Below the pieces are notes generated by a model that was not told the DNA's origin, ran no database searches, and saw only the letters and a program-made list of their open reading frames with translations. Both the position numbers and the translations under genes were made by a program. From contig CM082588.2 of assembly GCA_040954595.2 (NCBI GenBank), positions 6,696,001 through 6,760,000 of the forward strand: DNA of 64,000 nt. The letters run 5' to 3'. The DNA comes from Balanoglossus misakiensis. Taxonomy: Eukaryota > Hemichordata. This document shows, one piece after another, positions 45,280-59,247 of this stretch (its first letter is position 1; each line of letters starts with the position of its first letter).

Positions 45280-48200
45280 TCACACACTCAGGCTTCGGGG
45301 ACACGTCAAATTAAACGGGCACGATGGAGCTATTCGAGAAGACAGACCAGACCTAATTAATCGAGAGGAAAAAAAATCATCTCCGTGGAGACTGAGTGCC
45401 ATGTCACGCGGCACCGGCCCAGGTACACACAAAACGATGGCGGATCACGACGCATGCTAGAGTGCATTCTAATGTCACTTGACTGTAAGATACTTTGAGC
45501 ATGGCAACGGTTTTAATACACTCAGTATATCAAAAGAAATATGCCATTTTTGCAACATGCTGTTGTGGTCGACTGCGATGATGTATATGTTAAATACAAC
45601 AACATAAATAACAACAACAACAACACCAAAACTCATAAAATACAATAATCTTGAATTTGTCATTTACGTTAAATAAACAAATATATTCTTGTTATAATAA
45701 AGTTGGACCTGGCGGAGAAAGGGTAAAATCGAAGGTATTTTGTTTTATCATCCATATGTGAAGCGACTGTCTCCATCTTTTCAATCAAATGCAATTTCCT
45801 TCAGTGAAGAGAGATTACTTCGTAATATGCTGTCATTCAATCTCATGCAATTTGCCGAATCGCATATGAAATGCTAGTCGCTATCTGGCCGACCCGTTTG
45901 TCATACCGGCCTGTGCTTTTTGTGTGTGACAAGGGCGCATCTTAAAACACATGCACGGTCATGCAAATCCTGCGGGCACGACTGAGTACAGTGATCTCCT
46001 AATGGAATATCAGCGGTTTATTGCACGGGGCATTAGACAAAATCGTGATCTCCGTATCTGTTTGTAGAATTATGTTATCGGATACAAATTGTGTTCATAA
46101 TTATTCCAGCGCACCGGATACGTTGTGATGCATTCAGGGTACAGAAAAGACTGCTTCATGTTACCGTTGCTCTCAAAGAAAAATTTCACGTCTCAGTTTG
46201 TCCTAAATTGTCAGACTCTCCCTCCAAAAGCGTGTAAAGTTCGCTTGAATAATGTCCACGCGTATTATCCGCTTACCTGATAACAAATAAAGCTTAATTT
46301 ATGGTGGTGGCGGCAAACCTAGAATGTCTAACGACAATGAATGATTTTCCGCCCATTGCGAGATCTCGCGAGACTTAATTACCTTAGTAACGGGTTGTTA
46401 ACCAGGAAATACAAGTCAAGATTCCTATGAAACTAGAAAAGGTGAAGAGTTTAACGAAATTGTAACTTTTATGCCATTTTAACATGATGGGTCATGTGTT
46501 GCCTGTCCTGTGTCGCATGAGAATATCCTCCATTATAAACTGCTAAGTCACGCAAGATCTCGTAAGATCTCGTGGAGTTGGGGAAATGGTCTATTACACT
46601 CTTCTGTTCAGCAAATCTGAATATTTTCTGTGGAGTTCAGTACAGAGTGAAAATATATGACAATAATTACACAAAGCCGAAGAAATCTCTATTCGCATTC
46701 AACACGCACGTGATTCACTTGAATTTTTCTCACATATTTGATAATCTGCACTTTCATGTCTTCAGCGTTCAGTCACGAATCAGCCACACCTTTGTTCTGC
46801 CATGCAGGACCTGCAACGTCACGTGACGTCAATGCTGATGAACGAGACATCTCCCCGCGGGGGAAGGGGAGAGCTCTTGCAGACAACTGGGGACCGCAGA
46901 GCGTGCAACTAGCCTCGGGGTGGGCTTTACTTCGCAATCCGCGAAGGGCGATCCGTGATAACGTTGATCGGGAGTTTTAAAATAAAACCGATGTCGTGAC
47001 AGACGGGCTGCGCGGTTGTTGAACCGGCTTAGTCTACAGGAGCCGTTTCTGTATATGTGGATGCGTCCAATGGGGATCTCCCTCAGTTTATCAACGTCAC
47101 TCTCTGCCGACTAGACATGCAACTGTCAGACCGAGACGGATACGCAAAATCGCACAGAAAACCATTTTTTATCAGATAAATTGACAAACGGCCGATACTT
47201 CTCCACCGTGATACTTCGCACTATAGACACTACATTTTCTTCAAAAGAAATGACGCCCTTCTAGCTCCTGAGACCGACAACCTCGTGATCCGAGAATGCA
47301 ATGCACACTCTTAGATTTTGTACCATGACTTCTTCACAATATGAAGCACGGTACTTCTAAATAACAGTTCACATATCTACACAACTGTCTGCCGGGCAGT
47401 TCAGTATGTAGGTATAAATCTTCTACCAGTTTACATACATGTTCCATCTAAATTAGCGTTTTTTTCTGAAATCATGTGTATACCCCTAAAATCTTGCAAA
47501 TTTACGATGTAACATGCCCTAAAATTGTAATGAACCCTTTGGTCACAGTCATAAAAATAACACTACTGTTATACCTCAGCTACATGTCAGTATTATCTCA
47601 GAAATGAGAAGGTACCGAACGTCTAAAATCATACCGAATTTGCAGCTCCATAATAATGGTTGAGGCTATTATTAACACGTTCAGTATTCGGCCTTTAGTG
47701 TACTTGTTTTGTAAACGTGCATGCATATATTCATAGATAATAATTAAAACACTGTGTACTACACAAAAATACCTTGTTGGGCTATCTTCAGTTGGTGGTT
47801 CCAATCGACAGGATGCTGGTGGTATTGCTGGTGATTTATCGATGGGCACCTCGTTCAATGTGTCGTACTATTGCTGTACCGTTCAAACTGAATCTCGACG
47901 GCCGTGGCTTGTTTCCTGCAAATACAGCGACAATCACAAATCAGAACTCACAAATCAGACTCCGTTAGTTTTCAGCATGTTCCAACCGCACATACACTCA
48001 CCGACTGTACGCGATTATAAATATCCTGGCTATTTTAACGGGAGATCTTGTCTGCGTGTCCGGAGCGCCAGCAATTTTTCCAGAAAAAACACCTAACGAT
48101 TGACGAGACGCTCTGCACAAACTACACCGGGTAGCCCACCAAGCTGCGATTTGCATCATTCTAATACCGGTCTTGAACCTAACTTCCCTTCTGCCACTTG

Positions 48201-49238
48201 AAATTGGCTGATCACTTCTTCCTCTATATGAACATCACATGAGGGTCCCGTGACCTGAAATGTGCCCTTCCGCATTTAAGGTCGACAGGTTTCCAAGAAA
48301 TTGACAGAAAATGTATCGGTGAGAAAAGACACTCGAAGTGTTCTCCAGATAAAAATCTCGAACTGCGGACGCTCGGTAATGGACGCAAGTTCCCTAACGC
48401 GATAAGCATCACTTGAGCCGCTGTCTAAAACACGACTCGTTCCTAAATGACATACGCCTTTCCCCTGAAAATGCCAGATACAGCAGAAAAACGCCAAAGG
48501 TTGACATCCTGTCCAAATCTGTGAAAATTTTAAGATGAACTAGGGTTTCCCGTACATTGCCTGGCACAAATTCGTCCAGTTGCGAAATATACTATTAAAT
48601 TTGTCCATGTTGAATTTTGTCCCGTGTTTCTTTCCTCAAATCGAGCGTTAAAAATTCGCAAATTGAAGAGTATTTTTTTAAAAGATGTCGTTAATGTTTT
48701 AATCACTTAATCACTGATGAGCTTGTATGCTTGTATGCTTCAGTGGCGACGCCAGCATCAATAATGAAGGGGTCAAGCCTGATACTTTTTGACATATTCT
48801 CGCAATCTATGCACTTTCTCTGACCCAAATGCCAATGTTCGGGTTCACAGCACTTTCAGTATCGCGCGTCGTGACTTGTTTTCCTCCCTCCGTTATTGCA
48901 GCTATACACCTTCAAATTCACGTTTCTTTTCATAATCTCAAGTTAGTGTCAAGAAACCCGTAAATACCCAACTGTCGGATGCCGTAAGGGCGTGCTTCAA
49001 GAAACGCAAAGATGAAAAACTGCGGAAATACGAGAACAAAGTCACGACGACCAAACCGCGCCATCACGACAGACAGACAGTAAAATGCATGAGCCTTGCA
49101 CGTGCACACTCAGACATCCAGGACTTGAGAAATAAATTGTATTTTTTTTCTCTGCGACCATTGAATCACCCCCCCCCCCATTCCTCGCGTAACAAGTCTG
49201 AAATTTTAAATAAAGAATCTCGCCAAAGGAATATGGCT
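45280..49238. other. Intergenic stretch with no recognised gene
   Basis: Short ORFs without domains. Several CpG-containing stretches occur but no exon series could be assembled. Confidence 0.45.
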
Positions 49239-49427
49239 TTAAAGGTACACGGTCACCTCAATTTACAATCCATAAATCGCAAAAATGGCGTATCTGGGTG
49301 TTCTAAAGAACGTATGGTGGCGCTCTCTTTTTTGCGTGTGCCACCCACTGAAAATCTGTGATTGGCTTGATCTCCATTTGGCATGGTATCTGTAGCTAAA
49401 TTTCCATAGGTGACAGTATACCTTTAA
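49239..49427. mobile_element. Intact TTAA MITE, copy 1
   Basis: TTAAAGGTACACGGTCACCT at the left and AGGTGACAGTATACCTTTAA at the right. TTAA at each border, 189 bp. The internal block CCACTGAAAATCTGTGATTGG is shared with the copies at 5.1/13.5 kb and 52.0 kb in inverse orientation. Confidence 0.75.
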
Positions 49428-49969
49428 TACTGACAATCTGATCTAAAACTGATTGATTGGCGGTTATACTGTATATGGTGAGCGATATTTCCTACTAAAA
49501 AAATTAATTGCTATGACAGAGCATGAGAATATGTGATCCCCTGTTGGTCCACGAAGTAAAATTGTCAGTAGCTCAACAAGCAAAACCATACATATAGCAC
49601 ATGTATGTGAGGACTAATTGCGCTGCACTGGGGACCTCAACCGACCCGTGTTCTGAGACCAAGAGCTATTCAAGTATATAATGAGGCGGACACCAACAGC
49701 AACGGTTGACGGCGTGATCGTATAAGTTGCTTCAAGGGGGACAGTTCCGTCATCAATCAGTATTTGCGATTGTAAATGTTTGTGGGTGCTAAGCAGAATA
49801 CCTGCAAATAGCACTGACCCGGAACTGAGGGTCTCCACTCCCGGAGTTCAACTCAAAATTCAACACAAATCTTAAGTAATCACGATTTGCATTTGTAAGA
49901 AGCCCCTGCAATCGTTCTTTTGTGTTTAATAGTGTCATGATATAGATGTTTTGACAGGATTACAAGCAT

Positions 49970-50420
49970 GCATGCATACATACATACATACATACATACA
50001 TACATACATACATACATACATACATACATACATACATACATACAAACATGTACATACATACATACATACATACATACATACATACATACATACATACATA
50101 CATACATACATACATACATACATACATACATACATACATACGTACATACGTACATACATACATACATACATACGTACATACATACATACATACGTACATA
50201 CGTACATACGTACATACGTACATACGTACATACGTACATACATACATACATACATACATACATACATACATACATACATACATACATACATACATACATA
50301 CATACATACATACATACATACATACATACATACATACATACATACATACATACATACATACATACATACATACATACATACATACATACATACATACATA
50401 CATACATACATACATACATA

Positions 50421-50490
<70 letters not shown>
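49970..50490. repeat. Compound (TACA)n-(CA)n microsatellite, about 520 bp
   Basis: About 450 bp of TACA units with interspersed TACG variants pass directly into about 65 bp of CA repeat. It produces long artificial reading frames on both strands, which are not genes. Confidence 0.97.
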
Positions 50491-50493
<3 letters not shown>

Positions 50494-51979
50494 TTCTACG
50501 TCAGCAATTCACAGGATATATGAGAAAATACACTTTGAAATCTTCACCGACAAAATGATACCTTTCTGAGATTGAAGATTGCAATGAAACATATCGTATA
50601 TCAAACTATGATTGGTAAAAGGGGCGGCAATTGCGTAAAGTCCATCCGGCTCGCGATGAGAATAATTAGAAGGAATACCTTCAAATCGAAGAGAGTAATC
50701 AGTCGATCCGGTGTACAGTTTCAAGACTGATCGTGATCAATTGATTTGTTACTTAATCTCGCAGTAACTTTTCTTGTGCAACTCCTCGCTGGGAAAGTTC
50801 GGAATGGTGGTCGTGATGGAGCCGTTGACCTTGCCTATGCGATGTGTTCGACGATTCGCGATCGACTCGCATCACGTGTGGTTGATGTCACCGCCCGTAT
50901 CCGAAGCAAGAAGATCCGGAATGGGGATTTGTGCATTGAGTGTTTATCTCCCCAGATCCGTTTCAAAGGTATACCACCCATGGACTATACACTATGCGTC
51001 GCAAGCGCATTAATCAAGTTACCGCTCATCTCAGAAATTTGGTCCGGGAATGAAATAGGTTGTACATAGACTTCTTATGTACATAACATGGACATGCACC
51101 ATCTGATAAAAGTAGCATCATATTTTCTTTGCCTGCACATTATTTTAGATGTCTATATCATGTAATATCACAAAATCCCTGTACCTGTCTTTCCTAAAGA
51201 GTAATCCCAGCATGTACTATGTCATTGACGATGACTTGTTTCATGACAACCCTATAGCCTTCAATGAACTAATACAAGCCCAAGTCGAAGCGATTTCTTT
51301 GACAATTAAGCACGAAAAAGGATAGCAATGTAACTATAAGTGCCTCACTGGTTTCCAAAAAAAATCCACACTGACACCAAAGGTCGTCTATTCATAGGCG
51401 ACTAGATCATCCACGATGACATATCTGGGACACCTGCCAACTTATACAGGACACAGCGCAGGTGTTGATTATAATACCTATTTATTTACAACCACGCGGC
51501 AAAGGTGACCACGGCAGGTCGCTTCGCCGTGAAAATTAATTATATGAAGTTTCAGCTGATGACACCCGAACCAATAACTGTCCACACATGATAGAGGGAC
51601 TGCGAACTGTCTTTCCGTGACGCTACCACTGCATGGCACGATACCATTCGCCTGCAATGGTTACTGACTGGGGCGTGTTATGCCCCTGGATAGTCTGTTA
51701 TCAACGTAACCGGAAGCAATCGAACCAACTCCAGGATCTGGTAGCGCTACCAAAATTCCAATAAGGCGTATCGACGCGCAGGGTAAACAAAAGGCAACAC
51801 CTTATCTTGGCTCACGTGAGGTCACACTTAAAAAAATAACAATAGTTCTGGACCGCTTCGAGAAAGTTCCGTCATCGAAATCCGCGAGGTGCGCTGCAGA
51901 ACAGGACTACAATCAGAAACATGTGACGTTTAATAATAGGCTTGTCGCGTTATTCGAAACTCAAGCTCGCCCGTGTGTG
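50491..51979. other. Intergenic stretch with no recognised gene
   Basis: A 107-codon plus-strand ORF at 50746-51069 has no domain or codon signal that I can see. Nothing else of note. Confidence 0.45.
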
Positions 51980-52167
51980 TTAAGGTATACGGTCACCTAT
52001 GCAAATTTATCTACAGTTACCATGGTAAATTGAGGTCTAACCAATCACAGATTTTCAGTGAGTGGCACACGCGAAAAAAAGAGCGCCACCATATGTTCTT
52101 TAGAACAAATACTCCGTTTCAGTCATATACGGGCTTATGTAAATTGGAAGTGACCGTATACCTTTAA
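51980..52167. mobile_element. Intact TTAA MITE, copy 2
   Basis: TTAAGGTATACGGTCACCTA at the left and GTGACCGTATACCTTTAA at the right. 188 bp including TTAA at both ends. This is the best full-length reference for the family and for the copy split by the retrotransposon. Confidence 0.78.
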
Positions 52168-55100
52168 TCTGTGGACGCGTTAACAAAATGGTTACACACT
52201 GTACTAGTTGTGGAACCACGGCGTGTGGAGTGAACGTGGTGGACCCGATCACTGTTTTATGAACTGTATCGATATAAAAAAAGTCAATTTTGAAACAATT
52301 TCCAACAATCCCTGTGTGTGTATTTGCATGGTTTTTACTTCTGCGGTGTATAATGCTTACCTTGACGTGAGCTGGCGTGCCGCTGTATCGTCAGACTTTT
52401 ACGACACCTTTCTACTTTCTACAAGAAATCAACTTCCGCGCGGTGATTATATACACAAATTTAGTAGTTCCTGACCAAAACGTCAATTACTCACCACCAC
52501 ATGTCTTTAAAAAGTTGGACATTCGTGCTCTTTCGTGAAATGACTCACCTGTCTGTTCTAGCTTGGTAGTCTGCTTCCTGTCAAATGGCCCAGATTGTTT
52601 TGCGACCTTTGACCGCTTCGTGTTATGGCATACGCGCATGTCACTTCCTCGTCAGCCTATCTCAGTGAAGAAGCCTCAGACAACAAAATTCGAGCTCAAT
52701 ATTCAACTCGTGAACAAGCCTTGGCGATAAAGTGGCATTCGTAAATTTAAAAAAAGCCGGATATCTCCTTAGAAATGTTGGACGACTGTTGTGAGTTGAT
52801 CAAAAAGGAAAGAAAGTGATTTCGTTTTATCGTTTCCTGGTTGCGCTGCGTACGCGTGTCAGAGATTGTGAAAGTGAAAGATGCAAATTTGAAAACACAA
52901 CAATGGTGTAAAAATAGAACCGTGAGTCGACACAGGTACATCAGCAGGACTACCCCGGATCCAAACGCGAAAGAAACTATTCGGCATCCATTGGTTTCGT
53001 GTTCCAAAGACGTGACAAAGACCATGTATTCTACACACGGGCGACATCTTGGACAAAGCATACTCCACACAAGAATGACGTCATAAAGAAAGTGGGGAAC
53101 GCTACCTTTTCCTCAAAACATTCATTTACTTTCACATTTTTGATCCATGCACGAACCTTTCAAAAATAAAAATAAAACCGTGACGATCAAAACTATCACG
53201 ACGTAAGAGGGTTCGGCAATGCGTTGTCCGTCAATGCGCGAAGCCGACGACGCAGGAACGTAACGCGTGACGATACGCGTTGGCCTAATTAGATGAAATC
53301 AGATAATGTCATTAAAAACTTTTGTTAATTAATATCACAGAAACGTGCCGGGATAGGCAATGGGAAGAACGAGCTTAGTTTTCTTGTATTTTGTTATTCC
53401 TGCCGCGTGTCATCGCAACGCTTCCCGGTCTAAAGATGATGGTATTTCACCATGGCAACCGCTTCCTCAATAACCTTCCCTAGTTACATTCAACTGACAT
53501 CAAAGACCAAACTACAAAGTTGCTATCGCAGACAAGCAAAAACACTCTCTCAATCCTTGGTTGGAGATGTGTATGTGGTACTGTCATTTGCCAATGATAA
53601 TAGGCAAATGCACATAATGGTAGGTTTTATGTGAAATTTGTCAAAGACTCAAAATTTGCAAAGAGAGCACATCTCATTTCTATCCATTTGCTTTTTACTC
53701 GAGTCTACATCAGGATCGAATTCTTTCGGGCGCAAAATGATGACAAAATTGCTAACGTTGATAGACATAGGGCATTCACTTTGTCATGACGCAAGGTACA
53801 GAAAAAAAATCAAAGAGATATTTCAATTGAAGTGATGTTCCGTTCCAAGGTTTCATTTGACATTTAGAGTATAGTTCCGATGGCTCAAACCATCCCGTCA
53901 TTAAGATTTTAGAAATCATCTTCCCGTCACAGTGACGTCACAGCAAAACATCGTTTCTTTCCGGTAATTACGTCTTCAATTTCGACTAGGAAAATAAGAC
54001 GGTTTAAAAGGTCATTAAATTAGAGATGTTTTTTTTTTGTTTAAAATCACTTTAAGTCGATATATGACGACATTATGACGTGCTTTGACACGTGACTACA
54101 TGGAGCATGTGGAAGGGAACCCGGATGGTCTCAAAAGTCGCCGTTTGTTTTCTGAAGACCGAACTGTATTTGTGGCCCGTGGCCATTTGTATATGTATAT
54201 TTAGTGGTGGAAAAGCCGTGATAAATACATGACAGATCCGCACTTTGCATGAAAGCAAAACAATTTGTTGGTTGTATACACATGTACATGTATACACTGT
54301 TGTCCTTCACCTATAAGCCTTGCCAGTCACCTGCTTGCATGTTGGCGAGCTGCCGTATACACACAATCGTACAACGTGAATACGAACCACGTGTCATTCA
54401 ACCAGGTGCTTTAAGTTTTTATATCGCAGACATCTTTTTACGTCAAGGCTAGTGACGAAATTGATAAAGTTATCAATAGTATGGCTATCATTTGCTTGGT
54501 AACCTACAGTGACTCCTGATGGAAAACACGTCATCCGCATTTCGGCTGGTCGGTGGACATTGCATTGAGACAAACACGTATCAGCAATGGGGTGTATACA
54601 TGTAACGTGATCGATCTGTAACCCTTGTTTGTATTTTTATAGTCGATACGAAGATATGAAACGCAAACAACTTATATAAAATGGCGTAACACCGAAGTAC
54701 GACCACAAGTTCAGTTTACAAACACCAGCGACGGACGTGCAACCGACTCCAAAATCGAAATACATTACAATTTGCAACTTCCGAATTTTTACCACCACGC
54801 AAGAACATATCCCTGTACCCACTTTAACCCTTTCACCAACATGGTTTGGCCCAAATATATTATTTTCTACGGTAAAGTTAGAGTACACGACATACATCAA
54901 CCTGAGAGTGCTCCAGACAGCTTGCGGCATCGAATCTGACTACTAGAGACTCAAATGGAATATACACATTACCTGACGCGCTCAGCTGGAGATAGCAACA
55001 TGGCCGCGTCACGACTCGCAAACCCCTCACGGGATTGGATTCTAAAAAGAGTGCGCCGGGGGACCATTTTACCTCCTTTGTGGAAAAAAGCGCCCCGAAG

Positions 55101-55557
55101 AGCAACTGGTTAGGGTTAGATCATCTCGCGGTATCAAAGCGCGTTAAATTACATTCAGACGTTCAGAATTCATGGTGTATTTAGCGGTTTCAGCAGATCT
55201 CCTATGGGGACCGCGAGTCGTGACAATTTTCCATCTCAATTGAAATCGGACGATCGCACGGGATGTATTAAACGATCTACATGTATTGTGTATTGAACTC
55301 TTCAGGGTTTCGGATGCGCCATTTACTTTGTGACGGTCGTAACTGATCCAGGAATTGTGATCGACCGCTGCAACTGACTAGAACACGTGGCTGAATGTCC
55401 GGAGAGCCAATTTACCAATATGTACCAAGCGAAATACTAGACATTTCGTTCAGTAATTAGCGAAGCACCTGATTGCGCTTAGATTTTATACAGTATACTA
55501 TAGTCTAGAATCCAGACGTTTTTTTTTGCTATGTTCAACACACAATCTAGCCTTGTC
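52168..55557. other. Intergenic stretch with no recognised gene
   Basis: Short ORFs only, on both strands, with no recognised exon or RNA gene. Confidence 0.45.
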
Positions 55558-55872
<315 letters not shown>

Positions 55873-56849
55873 GGCGTCCTCATGCTGTACGGTCTCTATA
55901 TTTTGAGTGGCAGATGTCCTTGCCCGAATAATCATCGCCCGACTAGCAAAGATGTTTACGTTTTAAAATCATGACGTTTCCGCTGTACAAGATCGTCACC
56001 TCCGTAATTTCCCCCACATTTAAGTCACGTGACACCAAACCCACAAATAGGAACAGCCGCCGCGCACGTTTTGAACCGAGTAGGCCCGCGGCCATCTTCC
56101 TGTTATGTTTTGTATACACTTGTGCGTCCTTGAAAAAGAATCATTTGCTCCTTCTTAATAATGGTTAGGTGCTGACGGAGGTTGAAACAAAATCTGGTAC
56201 TGTAGATGCACAAACAACCACAGACAAAGAGAAACACACGGAAATGAGGCATGCGCAAACTATTGCGGAATGACGTTGCAAGACATGTTGTAGGTTGTAG
56301 TGACGTCGACAAGGCTCGCGCAAGTCATTAGCCCAGTCATTAATAAACGACTTCACCCTCGATTTGTGACGTCACAAAATTGGGAACAACATCCGGGTTT
56401 CTTGTTTCCGATACTGTCGATAATTTCAAATTTGCAACGTCGCAGAGATGTGATTCGAACATACTCACGTCTTATAGCTTTCAAATCCACTGTGCAGTTA
56501 TTTGCAAGATGTCTAGTTACATTAAAAGTATGGTATGTCTAAGTTATTGCCTTGTTTGTAGCATTAAAAGCTTCAGTAATTCTCCTGTGTATATAATCTG
56601 GTTTCCAGCTCTACTCTGGATAGCTGTATGAAACATTCAGTCTTTCACAGTACAGCCTGTATATGATCAGTAACAGCTATATATAACTGTTCACAAATAA
56701 ATTCTAATAATTACAGGCGAATTCAATTTTCTACAATTATAACAATTTAGATTAGGCCTACAACAAAAGGGATGTGTCGAAAAACCAAATGCTGGGCACT
56801 TCGTCAAGTTTGACAGGGTACAGAAAGAAACCACAGCTGATACCCGAAA

Positions 56850-56900
<51 letters not shown>

Positions 56901-57955
56901 TCTCTATATATGTAGGCATATTTCTTCGATATTAATCCCCTTACCTGTTCGAGTGGCCGTATCTCTTTATTCACCGAAAGTCGGATAATATTGTGATTGT
57001 TTCGAAAGTACTTTTTGAAATCGGCATCCGAACAGATCCAGAAACGTATCTTCCTCCGTCAGTGCGAAAATCGGTAAATTGAAATTAAAAGTTGCACAGA
57101 AACAGTATTATATACAATCGGATGAGCGTCTAAACATAGAACCGACACACAGGAATTTTCGCTATATTTCCTATTACAATTCTGACAGCGTAAAGTCCGC
57201 GTATTTCATGAACCGGAAATAACGAACTGTTTATATGCGAGTGTCAGTGAGTCCGACGGTCGGTAGGTCTTTGAACCTGCCATCAAGGACGCGTTACCTG
57301 AAAGCGTACGATGGGGCACGTGCCACTAAAAGGTCGCCGACACCTGCGTCGTGACCGTCGTGACCTTGAAGCCAGCCGCACGACTGTTTTTCTCGTAATT
57401 TTCTCCCCGAGTTCCTTGATTGGAATTTGCGAATGACAGTATACGAGCGCGGAATGGTTACGAGGGATAGTATATTTCTCGGAATAATACATTCAGTATT
57501 CACTATTGCCCGAATTGTTGTTGTTGTTGCTGTTACAGTACTAGTAATCTATTGCTTGCCTGTTAAATCGTTTTATAACAACATGACTATTAAGAAACGA
57601 AATCAAAATTCCTTATTATTCCCTAAGTAATCAAAATAAAAAATTGCAGACTACATTAAAATTCAGACCAAAAAAATGTCTCGCGGTGCCTCTTTACTAA
57701 ATTTCAAATTAATCCGCGGTCAGACGACACAATTTTAGAAGATTACGAAACTTTGACCAAAAACCACAAATATTACCCACAAAATACAGCCTTTATAATT
57801 TTTTATCACGACAATTGACACAATTTGATTTAGGTCACCAAAAAAACCTGTCTATACTATTTATCTTTGTTTTGAAAGGTTTTTCGGTGGAGAAAATAAT
57901 AAAAACCTTGAAAATGACAATATTGTCATGTTTCCGGAAACCGTACGCCACCTGT
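55873..57955. other. 3' flank of the SLCO gene, no recognised gene
   Basis: Contains a (CT)n run at about 56853-56890 and short ORFs. It would include the 3' UTR of the minus-strand transporter gene. Confidence 0.45.
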
Positions 57956-59211
57956 TCACGGTCCAGTTACCATGGTTACTCCCACCGCCGTTTGCTTCTC
58001 CTTCCGGTCTTCCCCGTTCGTATCTGTCGAACGAGGGCGCTTGATCAGCGACACGAAGGTAACGATGTAGAATGCTGTTGACAGCGCTAGAAGTCCGAGT
58101 ATCAGACCGAACGACTTCGCTTTGTAGTCCTGTCGGTCGTACAGCAAACAATTTCCTTTCTCTTTACATTTGGTCGTTCCCCATAAAAGACAGGCCGAGT
58201 CGATCAGGGCACCAGCGTATATAGGCGCTGGCAGAGTTCCTGCATAGTAAATACATAGTAGCATATTAGTATAGGGACGAGGATATATTATCATGTTATT
58301 TTGGGAACGAGGATATATTTTCATCACTATCACCCACCTCGATACACAGTGCAGTATTGAACTACTGATCTTCAAATCATAAAATGCAGTCAAGTAATAA
58401 AAATTATATGTTTCTACATGAATGCCAAGCAAAGTTAGTGTGTTCCGTGCTAGACTCTCTCACAGCCCACGGTTCGCTACAACAAGGCTCTTCACTGACG
58501 CGCCCTCAACCATTTGGCAAGGGAGAAGCACCGTTTGGTGTTGTGTAGCGAACCTTCTAGTTCCGTGCAAACCATGGAAATCTCCTGAGTTTCAATACAT
58601 ACCAAATAACTGGCTTGTCAAAGCGCGAATTCCGAGTGCAAAAGCCTTGTCGTCCGGTAAAACACACCTGCAAATAAAGGCACATCGTTAAAATCAGTTT
58701 GGGTACGTCCGCCAAATTCTAATTATGTGAATCAGGCCTAATAATGTCTTAAACATAACACAAAGACCACGGTACTCAACAAATCGCCGTGAATAAGCCA
58801 AGAACATGTTTAAGGTCATAGTTTTTATTTTAAAAATGGAAGCGACGACACGATTCCGGTCAGAATCAATCTATTACCAATGGATATATTTGCTGCTATG
58901 TAATTGATCGCATGTCTTAAAAAAAACTCCGCCCGCAGTGTTTTTGGATTATTCTGTCTATGCGTCAAATATATAAAGACGTTACCTGACCGTCAAAGTT
59001 ACTTCGGCGTTGGTAATCGTTGCAAGCAGAGCGCCCATAATGAATGTGCTCGCACTAAACAAAATCAATTGTTTGTGACATCTCACTCGACGACATACTC
59101 CCGAATATGCATCGCCCTCAACCGGGGAATCGAAAGATGGTTTAACACATCCGCAGTCCGTGAAATTCTGTGTGAGATATTATATGGAGAAGGTTAGTTT
59201 TAAAGTATACC

Positions 59212-59247
<36 letters not shown>

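Noticed and set aside
49880-50569. Long ORFs of Tyr/Val/Cys/Met or His/Thr/Tyr/Ile repeats on both strands
   Set aside because: Translation of the TACA/CA microsatellite in several frames; no unique sequence is attached.
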